From: JAAYZK01 sp964535025
GTDB taxonomy: Bacteria; Planctomycetota; Phycisphaerae; SM23-33; FEN-1343
DNA length: 27,103 nt
Assembly: GCA_964535025.1 (NCBI GenBank)
Contig: CAZHRW010000204.1
Coordinates: 1 to 27,103 of the forward strand
Reading direction: 5' to 3'
The position numbers and the translations under genes are program-made. Position 1 is the first letter of the stretch. Each line of letters begins with the position of its first letter. Positions 22,271 to 27,103 of this stretch are shown one piece after another. The notes beneath the pieces were generated by a model. It saw only the letters and a program-made list of their open reading frames with translations. It made no database searches and was not told the origin of the DNA.

Positions 22271-24076
22271 ATGGACATCGACCCCCGGAATCTTCGTAAC
22301 TTTTGTATCATCGCCCACATCGACCACGGCAAGAGCACGCTGGCCGACCGGCTCATGCTGCGCCTCGGGGCCATCAGCGAGCGGGACTTCCGCGACCAGT
22401 TGCTCGACGAGATGGACCTCGAACGCGAGCGGGGCATCACCATCAAGTCGTCGGCGGTCACCGTCCGGGCCGAGCGCGGCGGCGAGACGTACATGTTCAA
22501 CCTCATCGACACGCCCGGCCACGTCGACTTCCACTACGAGGTCCGCCGGGCGCTGCAGGCCTGCGACGGGGCGATCCTCGTCGTCGACGCCGCCCAGGGC
22601 GTCGAGGCGCAGACCGTGGCCAACGCCTACCTGGCGGTCGAGGCGGGGCTGGAGATCGTCCCCGTGATCAACAAGGTCGACCTGCCCACCGCGCGGCCGG
22701 ACGACGTGGCGATGGAGATCGAGCACCTGCTGGGCGAGCCGGCCGAGGACGCCATCCGCTGCTCGGCCAAGGACGGCCGGGGCATCGATGCGTTGATCGA
22801 CGCGATTGTCGACCGCCTGCCCGCGCCCAAGGGCGACGGCGGCGCGGCGGCGCGGGCGCTGATCTTCGACAGCGTCTACAACGATTACCGCGGCGTGGTG
22901 GTGTACGTCCGCGTCCAGGACGGCGAGCTGGCCGTCGGCGACAAGATCCGCATGATGGGCAAAGGCGGGCTGTTCCAGATCGCCGAACTCGGCAAGCACA
23001 CGCCCAAGCCCACACCCGTCAAGCGGCTGCGCGCCGGGGAGGTCGGCTACGTCATCGCCGCCATCCGGTCGCTGAGCGATGTCCACATCGGCGACACCAT
23101 CACCCGCGAGGCCGCCCGCGCCCCGACGCCCCTGCCGGGCTACCGCGCGCCGCAGCAGATGGTCTTCAGCGACTTCTACTGCGGGCCCGAGACCCAGTTC
23201 CCCCAACTCCGCGAGGCCCTGGAGCGGCTGCAGCTCAACGACGCGTCGCTGACCTTCACCCCCACCAGCGGCGAGGCGCTGGGGTTCGGTTTCCGGTGCG
23301 GCTTCCTGGGGCTGCTGCACATGGAGATCGTCCAGGAACGCCTCGAACGCGAGAGCGGCGTCGACGTCGTCCAGACGGCCCCCACGGTGCCCTACCAGGT
23401 GCTGCGGACCGATGGGACGGTCGTCGAGGTCGATTCGGCCGGCGATTTGCCCGACGCGGCCCACATCGAGGAGATCCGCGAGCCGATCGCCGACGTGAGC
23501 CTGATCATCCCCGCCGAGTGCATCGGCGGCGTGATGCAACTGGCCCTCGACCGCCGGGCCGTCTACAAAAAGACCGAGTACCTCTCGGCCGACCGGGTGA
23601 TCCTGTCGTTCGACTTCCCGCTGGCCGAGGTGATCTACGACTTCTACGACAAGCTCAAGAGCGTCACCCGCGGCTACGGGACGATGGACTACGAGGTGAC
23701 GGGGTTCCGCGCCAACGACCTGGTGAAGCTCGACATCCTCATCAACGGTCGGCGGGTCGAGCCGCTCAGCGTGATCGTCCACCGCGCCAAGGCCGACACC
23801 CGCGGGCGCAAGCTCATCACCCGCCTGCGCCGGGAGATCAGCCGCCACATGTTCGAGATCCCCCTCCAGGCCGCTATCGGCAGCCGCATCATCGCCCGCG
23901 AGACCATCAAGGCCATGCGCAAGAACGTCACCGCCAAGTGCTATGGCGGCGACATCACCCGCAAGCGCAAGCTGCTCGAGAAGCAGAAGGCCGGCAAGAA
24001 ACGCATGAAGATGGTCGGCAACGTCGAGATCCCCCAGAAGGCGTTCATGGCCGTGCTTGAACGAGAGGACGACTAG
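22271..24076 (+). CDS. lepA: Elongation factor 4 (LepA), ribosome-associated GTPase
   Basis: This 601-residue protein has the full family length. EF4/LepA is a translational GTPase thought to act on stalled or assembling ribosomes. The GTPase motifs are intact: G1 AHIDHGKS (15-22), G2 GITIK (55-59), G3 DTPGH (80-84), G4 NKVD (134-137) and G5 SAK (165-167). The C-terminal LepA-specific part is present, including KCYGGDITRKRKLLEKQKAG with the lysine-rich run and a final VEIPQKAFMAVL. The start ATG at 22271 precedes MDIDPRNLRNFCIIAH, as in other LepA proteins; its Shine-Dalgarno (GGTGAG) is modest. The gene has its own promoter and ends just before a strong hairpin shared with the convergent beta-helix gene. 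No anomalies were seen. Confidence 0.97.
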   Translation: MDIDPRNLRNFCIIAHIDHGKSTLADRLMLRLGAISERDFRDQLLDEMDLERERGITIKSSAVTVRAERGGETYMFNLIDTPGHVDFHYEVRRALQACDGAILVVDAAQGVEAQTVANAYLAVEAGLEIVPVINKVDLPTARPDDVAMEIEHLLGEPAEDAIRCSAKDGRGIDALIDAIVDRLPAPKGDGGAAARALIFDSVYNDYRGVVVYVRVQDGELAVGDKIRMMGKGGLFQIAELGKHTPKPTPVKRLRAGEVGYVIAAIRSLSDVHIGDTITREAARAPTPLPGYRAPQQMVFSDFYCGPETQFPQLREALERLQLNDASLTFTPTSGEALGFGFRCGFLGLLHMEIVQERLERESGVDVVQTAPTVPYQVLRTDGTVVEVDSAGDLPDAAHIEEIREPIADVSLIIPAECIGGVMQLALDRRAVYKKTEYLSADRVILSFDFPLAEVIYDFYDKLKSVTRGYGTMDYEVTGFRANDLVKLDILINGRRVEPLSVIVHRAKADTRGRKLITRLRREISRHMFEIPLQAAIGSRIIARETIKAMRKNVTAKCYGGDITRKRKLLEKQKAGKKRMKMVGNVEIPQKAFMAVLEREDD

Positions 24077-24100
24077 CTCGGGTCCCCCGAAGGCCGGATC

Positions 24101-24136
24101 CGACGGCCCGGCGGCTTGGGCGCCGCCGGGCCGTCG
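24101..24136. terminator. Bidirectional hairpin between lepA and the convergent beta-helix gene
   Basis: CGACGGCCCGGCGGC (24101-24115) pairs perfectly with its complement (24122-24136) across a 6-base loop. The 15-base GC stem lies between two convergent stop codons. There is no T-run on either strand, so it may act as a non-canonical or rho-assisted terminator for both genes. Confidence 0.75.
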
Positions 24137-24146
24137 GGGACGATGA

Positions 24147-26978
24147 TCAATCCGTGAGCGTCAGGGTGCTGACCGTGTGGGTGCCGACGGAGTTGCCGGC
24201 GTTGAGTGTCCAGTGGTCGATGCTGGTGATGTCCTGCTGCTCGGTGCGGAAGGCGTAGTCGGTGGCGAGTGTGACCTCCGATTCACCGTCCGGCGTGACG
24301 TAGACCGAGTAGGTGCCGTTGGGGATGTCGACGACCATGCGGACGTGGTAGGTCGTATCGGCCGTGTACGACACGGTCGCGTCGGCGGCGTAGCTCGAGC
24401 CGTTGCGGGCGTCGATCTCGTTGGATGTGTTGAGCCGCACGATGCACGCCAGGTCGGTCCACCAGTCGCCGATCCCGCTGGACAGGCCGGTCACGCCGTC
24501 CATGCCGTCGGCGTTGGGGACCATGTCGAACTCGCACGTGAAGGTGCCCGTCTGCGTCGGCAGCACCGAGTTGGGCCACGTGTAGGGGCTTGTCGAACTG
24601 GTCAGCGTCCGCGAGACGACGGTGACGACGACCGAATCGCTGTCGGTGGCGTCATCGTCGTCGGTGACCGTCAGGTCGACGGTATGGACAGCGATATCCA
24701 TCGTGACGTTGGGCGCGGCCCCCGTGGCGATCTGGACGGCGCCTTCTTTCCAGACGTAGCTGACGATCGTCCCGTCCGCGTCGGATGAGCCGGACCCGTC
24801 GAGCGTCACCGCCGCCGAGCCGTCCCCGTCGGTGTCGGTGACGGTCTGGTCGTCACCGGCGTCGGCGACGGGCGGGACGTTGGCCGGCGTGACGGTCGGC
24901 GGGGAGATGCTGTGGGTTCCGGTGGTCGACTGGATGGCCCAGCCGTCCAGGGAGGCGACCGACGCCTGCTGCGTGCGGAAAGCGTAGGTGTCGGCCAGGA
25001 GGATCTCCGAGCCGCCGTACGGGGTGATGTGCACGCTGTAGGTGTGGGTGGCGATATCGATTTCCATGCGAACGTGGAAGATGTCCCCGGCGGCGTAGGT
25101 GACGGTCGTATCGGCCTGGTAGCTGTCGCCGTTGCGGACGTCGCAGGTGCCCGAGACGTTCATGCGGAAGATGCACGCCAGGTCGTTCCAGGTGGTGGCG
25201 GTCCCCAGGCAGATGCCGGTGACGCCGTCGATGGCGTCGCCGTGGGGCACGGCGTCATACTCGACGGTGAAGGCGCCGCTTTGGGCCTGGTCGAAGGCGA
25301 AGGTCTGCCAGGTGGTCGAGCTGGTCTGGCTGCCCGTGGCGGCCTCGACGGTGATCGTGACGTCGTCATACGTTTCGAGATCCCCGTCGTCGGCGGTCAG
25401 GCGCAGCACGTAGGTGCCGACGCGATCGAACGAGGCGGTCGTGTCCACCGCGGCGGCGTTGGCGAACACGACCGACCCGGGGCCGCTGACCGTGCTCCAC
25501 GCGGTGGTCACCGCGGCGGGCGGGTCGGGCAGGCCGTCGTCGCTGACGGTGCCGTCCAGGCTGACCGACATCGTCGGATAGGCGATCGCCTCGTCGGACC
25601 CGGCGTCGACGGTGGGGGCGGCGTTGGCCGATTCGTACTCGTAGGCCCCGATGTCGTACCCGTCGCCCTGCGGGCGCGAGACGCCCTCGATATCGGTGCT
25701 CGGGGCGAGCGTCGCGCTGCCGGCGTCCACGGCGGGGCCGTCGGCGAGCAGGTGGACGTCCCCGTCTTCCCAGTCGACGAAGATCTGATCGCTGAGCGCG
25801 TCGGTCAGCTCGATGTTATGGTCGACCACGATGCCGTTCTCCTCGTCGGCGTCGGGGATGCTGTAACTGAGGTTGTTGCGGACGACGGTGTCGGTGCTGT
25901 TGGGGACGCTGATCCAGGCGGGGTAGTTCCGCGAGGGATCGAGGACGGTGTTGTTGATGATCGTCGAGCCGTCCGACCCGTACAGCGAGATGCCGTGATA
26001 GTGGGCGGTCAGCACGATGTTGTTCTCGACGATGCAGTCGACGTACGGCCCGTCGAAGCAGCCGACGCCCTGCGGGCTGGTGGTGAGGGGCCGTCCGGGG
26101 ATCATCCGCCCGTCGAAGTAGTTGCCCCGGATCTCCACGCTGTCGTGGGGGACCTCTCCGCCGCGGTAGAGCTGGATGATATCGTCATGGTTGGCGTCGA
26201 CATCGACGAAGTCGCTCAGGTGATTGTACTGCCAGACGATCCGGTCGCCGCTGGAGCGGAACCCGTCATGGGCGATGCCGGTGACGACATTGTATTCGAT
26301 GACGCTGTCGTCGCCGCCGACGTTGACGCCGAGCTGGATGTTGCGGATGGTGTTGTAGCGGATGATGTTCCGCGGCCCGCCGGAGCTGACGCCCGAGCCG
26401 GGCGTGGTGGTCAGCCAGTCATTGGCGGTGTAGGTGCTGGTGTCGTCGACGCCGTAGATGTGGCAGTTGGCGAGGATGCAGTCATAGGTCGGGCCGTGCC
26501 AGCCGTGGTTCTCGAAGTTCACCGCGGTAATCGTCCCGGGCGTGCCGTACGGCTCCTGGCTGACGGTGACGCCGTCGATGCGCCACTTGCAGCCGCCGCG
26601 GAACTGGAACCGCCGCACGACGGGCGTGTGGCCCGACGCGGCCTCGATGGTGATCCAGTCGGGGTTGAAGTACCCCTGGGCGTACACCTCGCCGTGATCG
26701 CCCGACAGCAGGACGAGCGTATCGCCCGGCTGGACGGGCGCGCCGACGTTGAACGCGACCAGCGGGTCGCCGTAGACGTAGGGGTACGCCGCCGGCTTCA
26801 TCGACTCGATCTTGTTGGCGGCGATCACCTCCGCCAGCGTACTCCACGGGTCGCCGGCGCTGCCGTCGCCGGACATCGACCCGTTGACCGGATCGCAATA
26901 GAACGTCGCGGCCTGCGCCGTCGAGACCGTCAAGGCGATCGCGGCGGCCAGGTGCATCCATTTCCCTGTTCGTTTCAT
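24147..26978 (-). CDS. Secreted parallel beta-helix protein with PKD and repeated beta-sandwich domains
   Basis: This 943-residue exported protein starts at ATG 26978 (signal peptide MKRTGKWMHLAAAIALTVS, cleavage near AQA-ATF), with AAAGGGA about six bases upstream. An ATG at 27005 would add nine residues before the signal and is less likely. Residues about 24-448 form a right-handed parallel beta-helix of the pectate-lyase-like kind (repeated VIEYNVVTG, RGNYFDGR, IINNTVLD turns) and end in PAVDAGSA and DIGAYEY, the choice-of-anchor Q type signature. Residues about 450-545 are a PKD/K319-like domain, 546-695 and 791-943 two copies of one beta-sandwich domain (YAFRTQQ / YAFRTEQQ, DLACI), and 697-790 a PKD domain. 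It ends in the second sandwich domain with no dockerin or PEP-CTERM tag, unlike the other secreted proteins here. Likely role: glycan binding or a polysaccharide lyase; the catalytic residues cannot be named. Confidence 0.92.
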   Translation of the reverse strand: MKRTGKWMHLAAAIALTVSTAQAATFYCDPVNGSMSGDGSAGDPWSTLAEVIAANKIESMKPAAYPYVYGDPLVAFNVGAPVQPGDTLVLLSGDHGEVYAQGYFNPDWITIEAASGHTPVVRRFQFRGGCKWRIDGVTVSQEPYGTPGTITAVNFENHGWHGPTYDCILANCHIYGVDDTSTYTANDWLTTTPGSGVSSGGPRNIIRYNTIRNIQLGVNVGGDDSVIEYNVVTGIAHDGFRSSGDRIVWQYNHLSDFVDVDANHDDIIQLYRGGEVPHDSVEIRGNYFDGRMIPGRPLTTSPQGVGCFDGPYVDCIVENNIVLTAHYHGISLYGSDGSTIINNTVLDPSRNYPAWISVPNSTDTVVRNNLSYSIPDADEENGIVVDHNIELTDALSDQIFVDWEDGDVHLLADGPAVDAGSATLAPSTDIEGVSRPQGDGYDIGAYEYESANAAPTVDAGSDEAIAYPTMSVSLDGTVSDDGLPDPPAAVTTAWSTVSGPGSVVFANAAAVDTTASFDRVGTYVLRLTADDGDLETYDDVTITVEAATGSQTSSTTWQTFAFDQAQSGAFTVEYDAVPHGDAIDGVTGICLGTATTWNDLACIFRMNVSGTCDVRNGDSYQADTTVTYAAGDIFHVRMEIDIATHTYSVHITPYGGSEILLADTYAFRTQQASVASLDGWAIQSTTGTHSISPPTVTPANVPPVADAGDDQTVTDTDGDGSAAVTLDGSGSSDADGTIVSYVWKEGAVQIATGAAPNVTMDIAVHTVDLTVTDDDDATDSDSVVVTVVSRTLTSSTSPYTWPNSVLPTQTGTFTCEFDMVPNADGMDGVTGLSSGIGDWWTDLACIVRLNTSNEIDARNGSSYAADATVSYTADTTYHVRMVVDIPNGTYSVYVTPDGESEVTLATDYAFRTEQQDITSIDHWTLNAGNSVGTHTVSTLTLTD

Positions 26979-27032
26979 GGTCTGTCCCTTTCCTGTGAAG
27001 GCCAACGATGTGAAGGTGACGGCGGCGGCCCC

Positions 27033-27052
27033 GCGGCCGGCCCCCCGGCCGC
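27033..27052. repeat. GC-rich hairpin upstream of the beta-helix gene
   Basis: GCGGCCGG (27033-27040) and CCGGCCGC (27045-27052) are perfect arms around a CCCC loop. It lies 55-74 bases before the beta-helix gene start, in its probable leader. The remaining bases to the window edge are GC-rich, with no promoter visible. Confidence 0.4.
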
Positions 27053-27103
27053 CGCCGCTGCCGACACCGGGCAGTCCGTCCGCGGCCGGGGGCTGCCGGG
27101 GGG

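Noticed and set aside
22079..23848. A minus-strand frame of about 590 codons opposite lepA
   Set aside because: lepA is complete with all GTPase motifs; the antisense frame is a codon-bias artefact.

Overview
The window reads as chromosomal DNA from a high-GC Planctomycetota bacterium, most likely of the Phycisphaerae type. This is inferred, not proven. The clues are secreted proteins ending in dockerin-like calcium loops (GDGDVDLDDFAILK), two proteins ending in a PEP-CTERM sorting tag (Val-Pro-Glu-Pro, hydrophobic stretch, Arg tail), shuffled PKD modules, and a Gfo/Idh/MocA oxidoreductase among sugar genes. No rRNA, tRNA, CRISPR array, insertion sequence or phage gene was found.

Layout. Positions 2-4846 hold three plus-strand secreted proteins: the tail of a dockerin protein, a 1141-residue multidomain protein with a probable polysaccharide-lyase-like helical region, and a CBM9-like protein with an odd C-terminal tail. 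Positions 4856-13326 hold a cytoplasmic and membrane sugar-metabolism region: a Gfo/Idh/MocA oxidoreductase, an Fsr-like MFS transporter (probable TTG start), an uncharacterised glycosidase-like protein of 838 residues, an L-fucose/L-arabinose isomerase-like protein, an FAD-dependent oxidoreductase and a half-size DMT transporter. Positions 13409-17005 hold gpsA, a degraded stretch between two hairpin elements, a serine beta-lactamase-like protein, and prfB, which carries a classical programmed +1 frameshift (CTT TGA C).

Positions 17217-20851 form one transcription unit with a clear promoter and terminator. It encodes two proteins that share the same N-terminal domain but carry different C-terminal tags, dockerin on one and PEP-CTERM on the other. 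Positions 20943-22183 form a second complete unit: promoter, structured leader, a PEP-CTERM-tagged homologue of the streptococcal IdeS/Mac cysteine protease, and terminator. lepA follows with its own promoter. It converges on a 943-residue parallel beta-helix protein across a strong shared hairpin.

Taken together, the secreted proteins look like surface or extracellular glycan-binding and glycan-cleaving factors. The cytoplasmic cluster could import and catabolise a released sugar or sugar acid, though the substrate cannot be read from the sequence. The items most worth a second look are the IdeS-like protease with its possibly switchable leader, the alternative tagging of paralogous domains, and the isomerase plus unknown 838-residue protein pair. 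prfB, lepA and gpsA are ordinary housekeeping genes placed among these accessory genes.
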